Origin: Pseudomonas viridiflava
GTDB lineage: Bacteria; Pseudomonadota; Gammaproteobacteria; Pseudomonadales; Pseudomonadaceae
Assembly (NCBI RefSeq): GCF_900589395.1
Contig: NZ_UUIS01000001.1
Span: 1-64,000, forward strand
Reading direction: 5' to 3'
DNA length: 64,000 bases
Numbering within the stretch: the first letter of the stretch is position 1; each line of letters starts with the position of its first letter. The position numbers were made by a program, and so were the translations under genes. A model generated the notes under the pieces. The model ran no database searches. It saw only the letters and a list, made by a program, of their open reading frames with translations, and was not told where the DNA came from. Below, in pieces: positions 9,499 to 17,127 of this stretch.

Positions 9499-10470
9499 TT
9501 ACATGTCGGGCCAGCGCTCCAGGCCCTGCGGCCCGACCCGCCAGAGTCGGCTGCGCACGCTATGGCATTCGCTCTGTTCAAGCGTCACCGGTCCCAGCGG
9601 CGTGCTGAACCGTTCATGCCGCAAGGCTTGCAGCAAGGCGGCGCGATCGGGCCACGCGCGCCCGGCCAGGGCCGCGAGTACGTGCAGCAGGCGCAGGCTT
9701 TCGCGGTAGTAGGTCTGCGGCAACGATCCGAACAGCGCCTGGTGCTGGCGCGTGCCGGGGCAATTGCCAGGGCCGTCATCGAAGCCGATCACGTAGGTGT
9801 TCTGGTCATGGGCGGCGGCGTGGCCCAGGTGTGGCGAGGCGGCGTCGTCGGTGAGCACCAGCGGTCGGCGGCTGCCTGCCCGGCGCCGGGCCTGCCAGTG
9901 TTCGCGGCTGGGCTTGAGGCGCCCGGCGAAAATTTCCACCTCGGCCTGCTCCGGCGCCGCGACCTGTTCCAGCCCCTGCTCGCCCGCCAGCCGGTCAATC
10001 GTGGCCGCCAGCGCCTGGCCATGGGCGCTGTCATCGGCATCGATGTGCAGGCGCCGCCAATGCCGGCCTTGCACCCAGGCCAGCAGGTCAGCGGCCAGGT
10101 GCCGGTCGCAGGCACAACCGCGCATGACGTTGTCGTGCTGCGTCAGGGCGTCCACCGTGGCGGCCGGGGTCAGCAAGGCAATGTCGGCCTGGCGGTACAG
10201 CGGTGCAGCGGCCAGGGCGGCGTCGGAAGAAAAGTGCCCGAGCACCACATCCGCGCCCCAGGCGATCATCTGCCGGGCCACTTCGGCGCCACGCTGCGGG
10301 TCGGCACCGTCGTCGAGCCAGTGCCAGTGCACGTTGTCCAGCGCTGGCAGCCCATTGCGCGCCACGGCCAGGGCGCGCAAGAAGGTGCGTGCATGCGGGG
10401 TGACGGCCGGGTCGAACACGGCACTGATCCCGACCTGCAAAGGCCTTGGCCACGCGTTATCACTGTTCAT
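9499..10470 (-). CDS. Cytosolic periplasmic-binding-protein-like (type 1) protein
   Basis: 323 residues resembling the ligand-binding fold of branched-chain amino acid/amide binding proteins (LivJ/AmiC type): PLQVGISAVFDPAVTPHARTF at the start (two strands of it), an ADVVLGHFSSDAALAAAPLY segment, and DIALLTPAATVDALT. No signal peptide or lipobox is visible and no ABC transporter genes are linked, so the protein probably stays in the cytoplasm. Its ATG overlaps the stop of the flavin oxidase gene (ATGA). Cytoplasmic relatives such as AmiC are ligand sensors controlling antitermination; other family members have no known function. A sensor or carrier for a pathway intermediate is a guess. Assignment to the fold is moderately sure, the role unknown. 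Confidence 0.65.
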   Translation of the reverse strand: MNSDNAWPRPLQVGISAVFDPAVTPHARTFLRALAVARNGLPALDNVHWHWLDDGADPQRGAEVARQMIAWGADVVLGHFSSDAALAAAPLYRQADIALLTPAATVDALTQHDNVMRGCACDRHLAADLLAWVQGRHWRRLHIDADDSAHGQALAATIDRLAGEQGLEQVAAPEQAEVEIFAGRLKPSREHWQARRRAGSRRPLVLTDDAASPHLGHAAAHDQNTYVIGFDDGPGNCPGTRQHQALFGSLPQTYYRESLRLLHVLAALAGRAWPDRAALLQALRHERFSTPLGPVTLEQSECHSVRSRLWRVGPQGLERWPDM

Positions 10471-11597
10471 GGCCGTGTCCTTTGCAGATCCGCCGGCTGG
10501 ATCGTTTGCAGGGCGCGACGGGCGCACAGCGCCGCCCACGGCGGCGCCATGCCCGGGTCGCCGGTGGTCAGGTAACGGCTCACCTGCTGGCCGGCAATGT
10601 CGGCAATGCCCGGTGCGAACTTGAAGCCCAGCCCGGACAACCCGCAGGCCACATACAGGCCACGCTGATCGTCGACAAAGCCCAGCAGCGGTCGGCCATC
10701 GGCGCTGTAGCTGTCGAAGCCGGGCAGGATGTCGAGCACTTGCGCCTGGCCGCCGCCGGCCAGTTGCGTCACGCGCTCAAGGGCGTCGTGGTGATGCCGG
10801 GCGTCGGGGGGCGCCAGGTCTTGCGGCCACAGGGCCCGGTCGCGCAGACCACAGCCGCTCTGCACGATGTGGCGGCTGAGGGGGATGGCGTAGCTGGCGC
10901 TGGGCGCGTCGATCACCGGCAGCGACCAGCTGCGTTCGGTCAGTACCCGGGCCAGCGGAATGCTGCGGCTTTCGAGCGCCAGCGCCGGCAACAACCGACG
11001 GGTCCAGGCACCGCTGGCCAGCACCACGACCCGGCAACGCAGACGCGCCTGGCCCAGATGAATGCTGGCCGAGCCGTCGGCCTGCCAGTCGATGGCCTGC
11101 ACCCGGCAATGCTCCAGCACCAGGCCCTGACCGCGCAGTACACCGCACACGCGCGCCGTGGCCTGGCGTACGTCACCGACACAGGCATTGGGCTCGAACA
11201 GGTCGAGCCGGTCGTCGCGGCGGGCATACAGGCCATGGCCTTGTAGCCACTGCATCGGGTACTCGGCACTGGCGTGGCGGTCGATGGCCGCTTGCAAATC
11301 AGCCTGCTGATCCACCCCGGCGCGATACAGCACGCCGGTGCAGCGCAGTGCCTGGGTGTAGGTGGTTGCGAACACCGGGCTGCGCATCACCTGCAAAGAA
11401 TGCGCGGTGAGTTGCATCAGCAACGGGTCGGCGTCATACAGGCGCACCAGCCCGCCGGACCAGGCACTGGCGCCCAGGCTGGCAACGCTGCCCTGTTCGA
11501 GCAGCGCCACGGTCAGGCCCAGGCTGGCCAGGCGCGCCGCAATGCTGGCGCCGACGATGCCGGCGCCAATCACGGCGACTTGATAATCGATGTCCAT
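10467..11597 (-). CDS. FAD-dependent amino acid oxidase (DAO/glycine oxidase family)
   Basis: 376 residues from the ATG at 11597, directly followed by the FAD-binding loop VAVIGAGIVGASIAARLASLG at residues 7-27 (conserved Gly-x-Gly-x-x-Gly and a Glu about 30 residues on). The C-terminus has DILPGFDSYSADGRPLLGFVD and YVACGLSGLGFKFAPGIA (two-part FAD-contacting region) typical of the D-amino acid oxidase superfamily. These enzymes oxidise C-N bonds of secondary or primary amines. In the s56-p1-type hydrazine pathway an enzyme of this class cleaves the lysine-linked hydrazine to release a hydrazino acid; the same task here is inferred from the gene neighbourhood. It starts 11 bases after the MetRS-like gene and overlaps the next by four. 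Confidence 0.85.
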   Translation of the reverse strand: MDIDYQVAVIGAGIVGASIAARLASLGLTVALLEQGSVASLGASAWSGGLVRLYDADPLLMQLTAHSLQVMRSPVFATTYTQALRCTGVLYRAGVDQQADLQAAIDRHASAEYPMQWLQGHGLYARRDDRLDLFEPNACVGDVRQATARVCGVLRGQGLVLEHCRVQAIDWQADGSASIHLGQARLRCRVVVLASGAWTRRLLPALALESRSIPLARVLTERSWSLPVIDAPSASYAIPLSRHIVQSGCGLRDRALWPQDLAPPDARHHHDALERVTQLAGGGQAQVLDILPGFDSYSADGRPLLGFVDDQRGLYVACGLSGLGFKFAPGIADIAGQQVSRYLTTGDPGMAPPWAALCARRALQTIQPADLQRTRP

Positions 11598-11608
11598 ATC
11601 AGGTGCGC

Positions 11609-13108
11609 TCAGATGGAGTAGTCGACCGCCGGCCCGGACAACACCGTGGCGGTAATCCGGTCTTCGGGCAGGCCGTAGGCGCGGATCAGGTGGGCGACGG
11701 TGCCCGGAATCAGGCTTTTGCCCATCACCGCGATCAAGGCGGCCAGGTGGCTGACCGGGCGACCTTCGGCCAGGCGCGTTCGGGCAATGGCAATGGCATC
11801 GAGCAGCACCTGGGCCATGTGCCGGATCGAGAACTGCTTGAGCTCCGAGGCCCTGCACCATTGCAGGCGCAAGGCTTCGAGCAAGGCGGCGTCCGCCCCG
11901 CAAAAGCCGCTCCACCAGTGATCGTGCTGGGCGGGGCCGGCCTGCAGCAGGCCGGGGAAGAATTCACCGAACACTTCCTGGCGCCAGGCCTGGAACGTCG
12001 CCAGGCGGAAATCGCCTGCGCTCTGTTCCGGGGCAATGCTGGCCAGGTACAGCCGGACGCTGTCCGGGCAAGCCTGGCGCACCAGATCGGCAACCCAGAT
12101 AGCGTGGTTACGGCTGGTCGACAGGTTCAGGCCGTCGAGGGTGAGGAACTGGTTGGGCACGAAATGCTGCCGCACCCGCACACCCTCGTGGGCGGCCAGT
12201 TGCGCCGGGTAGACGATGCAATGGCTGAACACGCAATCGAAACCGAGGAAGTTGACCAGCGTGCCCTGCCCCGAGCGCCAGTACTGATTGAACAGCTCCG
12301 GGTTGCCGAGGCGCTCGGCGTATTCACGGAAGGCCGCCATGTAGCCGGCCAGGCCCATGAACCAGGTGTGCACCCGGCACGAGCCGTCGGCAGCCAGGTC
12401 CAGCCCGCCGTCGTGCGGCCGGGTCACGCCCCAGTCATGCAGGTGCTCAAGGGTGTCGCGCAGCCAGGCATTGAGCGGCTCGCGCCACGACCGCCCGAGC
12501 AGGCTGTCACGCAGGACCGGCTTGAAATCGGCCAGCTTGAGAAAGGCCCGGTGCGTGGTTTTCAGTCCTGGCGCCTTATGGCACAGCTTGCAGTACAGGC
12601 CGCTCATCAACGCTGCATCCGGGGCCTGGGCGCAGTGCTCGCACTGGCTGGGGTCCGAATCATGGCCGCAATAGTTGCACCGTCCACGGGCAAAGGCTTC
12701 ATAGCCCCATGTGTCGCAGTCGGCGCAGTAGGGCTCGTCGCTGTCACGAAATGCAATGGCGCCGGCGGCGCGCAATTTATCGAACACTTCGCTGACCGCC
12801 TGGTGGAACCAGGGGTTGTCATACGGGCGCATCCAGTTGTCCGGCTGGATGCCCACGGCCGCCAGCGACGCTTCGATGCGGTCGGTGTTGCACCGTGCCA
12901 GCTCGATCGGATCGACCCCCTGCTCCAGCCCCTTGCGCAACATGTAGGACTGGTAGTCGTCGGAATAGGACAGCAGCACGCACTCGTGACCGCGCTGGCG
13001 CTGCACCCGGGTGAACACGTCGGCGCCCAGGAAGGGACCGGCGATGTGGCCGATGTGCAGGTCGCCGTTGGGGGTTGGCGGGGTGATGGTGACAATGAAC
13101 TTAGCCAT
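11609..13108 (-). CDS. Methionyl-tRNA synthetase-like enzyme (putative hydrazine synthetase subunit)
   Basis: 499 residues with a class I aminoacyl-tRNA synthetase core: HIGH motif in PTPNGDLHIGHIAGP (residues 18-21) and four CxxC-type pairs between about residues 123 and 175 (CADC, CNYC, CEHC, CKLC) as in MetRS zinc knuckles. The KMSKS loop is strongly degenerate (LNLSTSRNH at about 327), and the C-terminal anticodon-binding region is short, so housekeeping methionylation is unlikely. Related MetRS-like domains fused to a cupin form N-N bonds by adenylating an amino acid ester-linked to N6-hydroxylysine. Here the cupin is encoded immediately upstream and overlaps by eight bases, in the same order as in the fusions. 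Function is inferred from family and context. Confidence 0.85.
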   Translation of the reverse strand: MAKFIVTITPPTPNGDLHIGHIAGPFLGADVFTRVQRQRGHECVLLSYSDDYQSYMLRKGLEQGVDPIELARCNTDRIEASLAAVGIQPDNWMRPYDNPWFHQAVSEVFDKLRAAGAIAFRDSDEPYCADCDTWGYEAFARGRCNYCGHDSDPSQCEHCAQAPDAALMSGLYCKLCHKAPGLKTTHRAFLKLADFKPVLRDSLLGRSWREPLNAWLRDTLEHLHDWGVTRPHDGGLDLAADGSCRVHTWFMGLAGYMAAFREYAERLGNPELFNQYWRSGQGTLVNFLGFDCVFSHCIVYPAQLAAHEGVRVRQHFVPNQFLTLDGLNLSTSRNHAIWVADLVRQACPDSVRLYLASIAPEQSAGDFRLATFQAWRQEVFGEFFPGLLQAGPAQHDHWWSGFCGADAALLEALRLQWCRASELKQFSIRHMAQVLLDAIAIARTRLAEGRPVSHLAALIAVMGKSLIPGTVAHLIRAYGLPEDRITATVLSGPAVDYSI

Positions 13109-13493
13109 CGAGGCACCCCGTCGTGTCCGTGTGACGAGCGAGGAAGTCGTTGACGTGGTTCAGGTCCCACCAGATCACGTAGAAGTGAAAGTCGTCATCG
13201 GAATCATTGATGACGTAGTGGTGGGTGTGCTTGGGAATGGCAGCAATGTCGCCCTGGGTAAAGCTCATTTCCCGGTCGCCGATCACTAACCGTGCCGTGC
13301 CCTGAATGGCGATGAACAATTCCTGGTCGATCTGCGTATGGGTGGCGCTGGTGGTGCCGGGGCGCACCACGCACCAGCCGCCGCCAAACGGCATCGGGTA
13401 GCCTGCCCAGGGCAGCAGACGGCTGCCGTCCAGGCCGTATTCGTGAACCAGGGCGTCAAAGCGCGTCTTACGGTAGATATCGAACGGTTCCAT
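13101..13493 (-). CDS. Cupin-domain protein (putative hydrazine synthetase subunit)
   Basis: 130-residue single-domain cupin. Motif 1 is GTTSATHTQIDQELFIAIQG, with candidate metal ligands His52, Gln54 and Glu58; motif 2 is GDIAAIPKHTHHYVIN, with His89, His91 and His92. Cupin domains fused N-terminally to a MetRS-like domain catalyse the N-N rearrangement in known hydrazine synthetases. This gene is the first of the operon and overlaps the MetRS-like gene, so the two products are likely to form a complex. The ATG at 13493 is preferred; a TTG lies at 13499. The role is inferred; a generic mannose-6-phosphate-isomerase-like cupin would look similar in isolation. Confidence 0.85.
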   Translation of the reverse strand: MEPFDIYRKTRFDALVHEYGLDGSRLLPWAGYPMPFGGGWCVVRPGTTSATHTQIDQELFIAIQGTARLVIGDREMSFTQGDIAAIPKHTHHYVINDSDDDFHFYVIWWDLNHVNDFLARHTDTTGCLDG

Positions 13494-13547
13494 GCTCAAG
13501 CCCGTATGTGGTGGGTGGGCAAAGCATGAAATGTGCGACGTAGACGC

Positions 13548-13568
13548 GCTATCGGATCCCCGGATAGC
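13548..13568. promoter_or_regulatory. Inverted repeat upstream of the biosynthetic operon
   Basis: GCTATC-N9-GATAGC is a perfect 6-bp dyad centred about 65 bases upstream of the cupin start, in the 250-base divergent region shared with the secreted-protein gene at 13751. Size and position suit an operator for a repressor or activator, but no regulator gene is adjacent, so this is a candidate only. Confidence 0.35.
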
Positions 13569-13750
13569 TCAGGGACGACGCATCAAGGAATTCAATCGAT
13601 GACCTTTTATCGTTACACCTGAACTGTATCGGTTATGTCGATTGTCTGTATTGATAGCCATCATTTCTAGTGATCGGGGGGCCTCTCTAGAATGGCGACA
13701 CAGGCAAAGCAAACTGAAGACTTTGCACAGATGATGAGATGGAGAACCCC

Positions 13751-14011
13751 ATGAAATACGTAATCTTTGCGGCCCTGTCGATGTTCAGCGTGATGGCTTC
13801 GGCCAATACCGGGACGTCCACCCAACCGGTCGACGTGCAGCAGTACAGTTACTCGCAAAACCTTGATGTGGCCAAAGTGATCAGCATCGATGCCGCTGAA
13901 TCAAACCTGTGCGAGCCCGTGGCCGCCAGCATGATTTACCTCGACAGTCAGGGCGTCGAGCATGAGCTGCACTACTCGCGCCTGAGTGAAACCTGCTCGA
14001 CACAAGGTTGA
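13751..14011 (+). CDS. Small secreted DUF2790-like protein
   Basis: 86 residues from the ATG at 13751, which follows GGAG by about 6 bases. The N-terminus is a signal peptide (KYVIFAALSMFSVMASA, cleavage about residue 19-20). The mature part is short and includes the segments DVAKVISIDAAESNLCEPV and MIYLDSQGVEHELHYSRLSETC, with two Cys residues, matching the DUF2790 family that is abundant in Pseudomonas and often stress- or metal-induced. Function unknown. It is divergent from the biosynthetic operon and is followed by an imperfect hairpin at 14028-14059. Confidence 0.8.
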   Translation: MKYVIFAALSMFSVMASANTGTSTQPVDVQQYSYSQNLDVAKVISIDAAESNLCEPVAASMIYLDSQGVEHELHYSRLSETCSTQG

Positions 14012-14027
14012 TCGAGCCATGAACGAC

Positions 14028-14059
14028 AAGGCCGCCAACCATCAGGTTCAGGTGGCCTT
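14028..14059 (+). terminator. Candidate terminator hairpin
   Basis: AAGGCCGCC ... GGTGGCCTT forms a 9-bp stem with one mismatch just after the secreted-protein gene, followed by a T/C-rich stretch. There is no long T run, so confidence is modest. Confidence 0.45.
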
Positions 14060-14085
14060 CTGGCTTTGCGTGTACGGACCGCCGC

Positions 14086-14484
14086 TCATTCCTTGCCCAC
14101 CCACGCCATGAACTGTACGAAATCAGCGGCGATCAGCTGGATGGAATCTTCCGGCTCCACCGCATCGAACCAGACCACAGGCCAGGGTGGCGAAGCGCCC
14201 CTCAGGTCGAAGGCGATAAAATCACCGACCCCATTGCTGCCAAAGACAAACAGGCCCGGCAGCGTCTGCGCGTAAAACGCGATCCGTTCGGGATCTGCGG
14301 CGCACTGGGCCGAATCCAGCACCAGGATCAGCGGCCTTACGTGCAGCGGCCCTTCACCGCCGTTGCTGAAGGCCAGCAATTGAAAATATTCCTCTGGCAG
14401 CCCTTGCGGGGCCGCCTCCCGCAGTGCGGCCAATGCCACCTGTGACGCACCGCAAACGCCGTACCACTGCCCGTCGATAGTCAC
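14086..14484 (-). CDS. SMI1/KNR4 (SUKH)-like protein
   Basis: About 132 residues. The segment LPEEYFQLLAFSNGGEG is the hallmark LPxxYxxFLxxxNGG of the SUKH superfamily, followed by FVFGSNGVGDFIAFDL, also typical. SUKH proteins are often immunity proteins for contact-dependent or polymorphic toxins, but also occur as orphans; no toxin gene is adjacent, so it may be an orphan immunity protein. The start is GTG 14484 (GGAG 9 bases before) or TTG 14490. No signal peptide. Confidence 0.75.
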   Translation of the reverse strand: MTIDGQWYGVCGASQVALAALREAAPQGLPEEYFQLLAFSNGGEGPLHVRPLILVLDSAQCAADPERIAFYAQTLPGLFVFGSNGVGDFIAFDLRGASPPWPVVWFDAVEPEDSIQLIAADFVQFMAWVGKE

Positions 14485-14670
14485 TGGCAATCACTCCACT
14501 TCCTGCATGGCCGTCCGGATGCCGGGCTGATGCTTTTTATTTCAGGGGCCGGGACGGGATGGGCTTCTCATCCAGCAATAGTAGACGCCCATAAAGACAG
14601 GCATATAAATCCGCCGCCACGCTGAAAAAATACCCACAAGACCCGGCCACAACCGCTCCGATACGCGGCT

Positions 14671-15858
14671 TCATTTCATCGGACGCGGCCAGGCGGCAAT
14701 CAGCGTCAGCAGCAACAGCACCAGAATGGCCGGGGCAAAGGCGCTGGCATCGAAGCGCTGCAGCAGCCACCCACCCAGCAGCCCGCCCCCGGCAATCGCC
14801 ATGTTCCAGGCGGTGACCAGCATCGACTGAGCCACATCGGCCGCCTCCCCGGCACGCCTGGCCAGTGCGGTCTGAAACAGCGTGGCCGCTCCGCCGAATG
14901 CCAGCCCCCACAGCGCAACCCCTGTGTAGACCGCCCACGGAGACTGGCCTGCCACAGCCAGCAGCGCGGCCGCCAAGGCAAACAGGCCGATGCTGCCCAG
15001 GGTCAGTGCCCGCAGGTGCCGGTCGATCAGCGCACCGACGACCCAGATGCCCGGCAGGGCCATGACGCCGAACACCAGCAGCACCCGCTCGGTGTGCATG
15101 GCCATCGAGGCGCGGGCCAGGAACGGCGCGATGTAGGTGTAGAGCACGTTGTGCGCCAGCACATACCCCAGCACCATGCACAGCACCGCACGTATGCCGG
15201 GTCGCTTGAGCACCTGACGCAACGACAGGCGTGTGCTGCCGTGCGTGCCGGCAAAGTCCGGGAGCCGCAGGCGTATCCAGACCATCACCAGCAGCGCCAG
15301 CACGCTCATCAGGCCAAAGCACAGGCGCCAGCCCAGCACATTGCCCAGCCAGGTCCCGGCCGGCACACCCAGAGACAGCGCCAGTGGCGTGCCAACCATG
15401 GCAATGGCGATGGCGCGCCCTTGCTGTGGCGGCGTCACCAGCCGCGCGGCATAGCCGGCCAGTAACGCCCAGAGCACACCGGCTGAAATGCCGGCGATCA
15501 GGCGCGCCAGCAGGGTCAAGGCGTAACTGCCCGACAGCGCCGTGACCGTGTTGGCGATGGCAAAGCCGAAAATCGCCGCCAGCAACAACGGCCGGCGGCG
15601 CCAGCCTTGCGTCAGCGCGACCAAGGGAATGGCCGCAATCAGCGAACCCAGGGCATAGACGCTGATCAACTGCCCGGCCAGTGCTTCAGAGACGCCCAGC
15701 CCGACGCTGACCGGTACCAGCAACCCTGCCGGCAAGGTTTCGGTCAGGATCGTGATAAACCCGGCAAGCGCCAGGACCAGCAAGGATGAAAGTGGCAACG
15801 CTGCGGCACGCTGACGGGTATCGCCCGCCAGCGCCGGGATGATCGTAGGTGAAGTCAT
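14671..15858 (-). CDS. MFS transporter (drug/sugar efflux DHA1 type)
   Basis: 395 residues with about twelve hydrophobic segments. The family motif between helices 2 and 3 is partly visible (TQGWRRRPLLL) and RLIAGISAGVLWALLAGYAARL resembles the motif B/C region of AraJ/PbuE-like exporters. The gene diverges from the LysR regulator at 15975, the classic layout of a regulator and its efflux target. Substrate unknown. Confidence 0.88.
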   Translation of the reverse strand: MTSPTIIPALAGDTRQRAAALPLSSLLVLALAGFITILTETLPAGLLVPVSVGLGVSEALAGQLISVYALGSLIAAIPLVALTQGWRRRPLLLAAIFGFAIANTVTALSGSYALTLLARLIAGISAGVLWALLAGYAARLVTPPQQGRAIAIAMVGTPLALSLGVPAGTWLGNVLGWRLCFGLMSVLALLVMVWIRLRLPDFAGTHGSTRLSLRQVLKRPGIRAVLCMVLGYVLAHNVLYTYIAPFLARASMAMHTERVLLVFGVMALPGIWVVGALIDRHLRALTLGSIGLFALAAALLAVAGQSPWAVYTGVALWGLAFGGAATLFQTALARRAGEAADVAQSMLVTAWNMAIAGGGLLGGWLLQRFDASAFAPAILVLLLLTLIAAWPRPMK

Positions 15859-15974
15859 AAGAGGCCTGCCATGAGCGTGAGGAAACAGGCGCTCACCTTA
15901 GGCAGGCGATCAAAGCTGGACAATAGTGCCGATGTTCATAACATAGCGGACATAGTTTCTTTAATGGAGGGATC

Positions 15975-16916
15975 ATGGACTCGCTGAGCGGCATAGCCTT
16001 TTTTGTCCAGGCCGCCGAAACCCGCAGTTTCTCCGAAGCCGCACGCAACCTGGGCGTGTCGGCGTCGGCGGTCGGAAAAAGCGTGGCGCGGCTTGAGCAC
16101 CGTCTCGGGGTGCGCTTGCTGCACCGCAGCACCCGCAGCATCACCGTCACCAGTGAAGGGGCGCTGTTTCTGGAGCGCTGCCGGCGCGTGCTGGGCGAGC
16201 TGGAAGCGGCCGAGCTGGAGTTGTCGCAAACCCGTCAAGCGCCGCAAGGCCGGCTGCGGGTCAGCGTGCCGCTGGTGGAGCGCCTGGTCATGCCCGCCCT
16301 TACCGGCTTCATGCATCGCTACCCGGCCATCGAGCTGGACCTGGATTTCAGCGACCGCTTGGTGGACGTCATCGAAGAAGGCTTCGATGTGGTGGTGCGC
16401 ACTGGTGAGCCTCATGATTCGCGGCTGATGTCACGCGTGCTGGGGCATTTCCAGATGCGCCTGGTGGCCACGCCTGCCTATCTGGCGCGACATGGCACCC
16501 CCTTCAACCCGGCGCAGCTTGTCGGGCATGCCTGCTTGCGGCACAAGTTTCCCAGCACCGGCAAGCTGGAAAGCTGGCCCCTGCAACCCGAGCCGGACCA
16601 GATACCACCATGGGTACCGGCCTCGATGGTGTGCAACACCCTTGAAGCACTGCTGTACGGGGTGCTGGATGATCTCGGCATCGCTTGCCTGCCGGACTTT
16701 CTGGTCGATGCGCTGATCACTGAAGGACGGCTGGCCAGCGTGCTGCAAGCGCATTTGCACTTCCAAGGGACTTTTCGCCTGCTCTGGCCTTCAAGCAAGC
16801 ACTTGTCACCCAAGTTGCGGGTATTTATCGACCATATGGTCGAAAACCTGTTCCAGCCTGACCTGATGACAAGCTTGCCGGGACAAGCAATCGATAATGA
16901 TAGTGACTATCGATAA
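15975..16916 (+). CDS. LysR-family transcriptional regulator
   Basis: 313 residues. The N-terminal winged helix-turn-helix is clear (FFVQAAETRSFSEAARNLG, then SASAVGKSVARLEHRLGVRL), followed by the effector-binding domain from about residue 90. GGAGG lies 6-8 bases before the ATG. It diverges from the MFS gene across 116 bases, where LysR sites (T-N11-A type) would be expected, so it probably controls that gene and itself. Confidence 0.92.
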   Translation: MDSLSGIAFFVQAAETRSFSEAARNLGVSASAVGKSVARLEHRLGVRLLHRSTRSITVTSEGALFLERCRRVLGELEAAELELSQTRQAPQGRLRVSVPLVERLVMPALTGFMHRYPAIELDLDFSDRLVDVIEEGFDVVVRTGEPHDSRLMSRVLGHFQMRLVATPAYLARHGTPFNPAQLVGHACLRHKFPSTGKLESWPLQPEPDQIPPWVPASMVCNTLEALLYGVLDDLGIACLPDFLVDALITEGRLASVLQAHLHFQGTFRLLWPSSKHLSPKLRVFIDHMVENLFQPDLMTSLPGQAIDNDSDYR

Positions 16917-16960
16917 ACTCGATGTTTTTTGTCGGCTCCGCAATGATACGGTGCGCCTCG

Positions 16961-17069
16961 ATGAATAACGGCCCGGTGGCCCGCTACGGCGGCCGGGCTC
17001 GTGCTCCCTTCATCAATCCTTTGGTTAGATCTGTTTGGCCACCCCACGTCATGTGCGGTGGCCTTTTTT
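16961..17069 (+). ncRNA. Candidate structured RNA ending in a terminator
   Basis: Between the LysR gene and the recombinase, a GC-rich hairpin (GCCCGGTGGCC ... GGCGGCCGGGC, about 16971-16998) is followed after about 40 unstructured bases by a rho-independent terminator with six Ts. Stem, linker and terminator resemble a small RNA or a mature 3' UTR. I do not recognise a named family and no promoter is certain. Confidence 0.3.
17037..17069 (+). terminator. Rho-independent terminator
   Basis: GGCCACC at 17037-17043 pairs with GGTGGCC at 17057-17063 and is followed by TTTTTT. It would end transcription from the LysR gene or from the candidate RNA in front of it. Confidence 0.85.
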
Positions 17070-17127
17070 ATGCCCGCGCCTTGTGGTTTCGCCTTGTTCG
17101 CACGCCTCAGGGTGTGCGTGGCGGCCT

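Noticed and set aside
11609..13108. Housekeeping methionyl-tRNA synthetase
   Set aside because: KMSKS motif degenerate, shortened C-terminus, and embedded in a secondary-metabolism operon with a cupin and N-hydroxylase.
14537..15322. Second protein in the MFS region
   Set aside because: Frame-shifted translation of the real MFS gene at 14671-15858; Arg/Gly-rich and lacking membrane segments.
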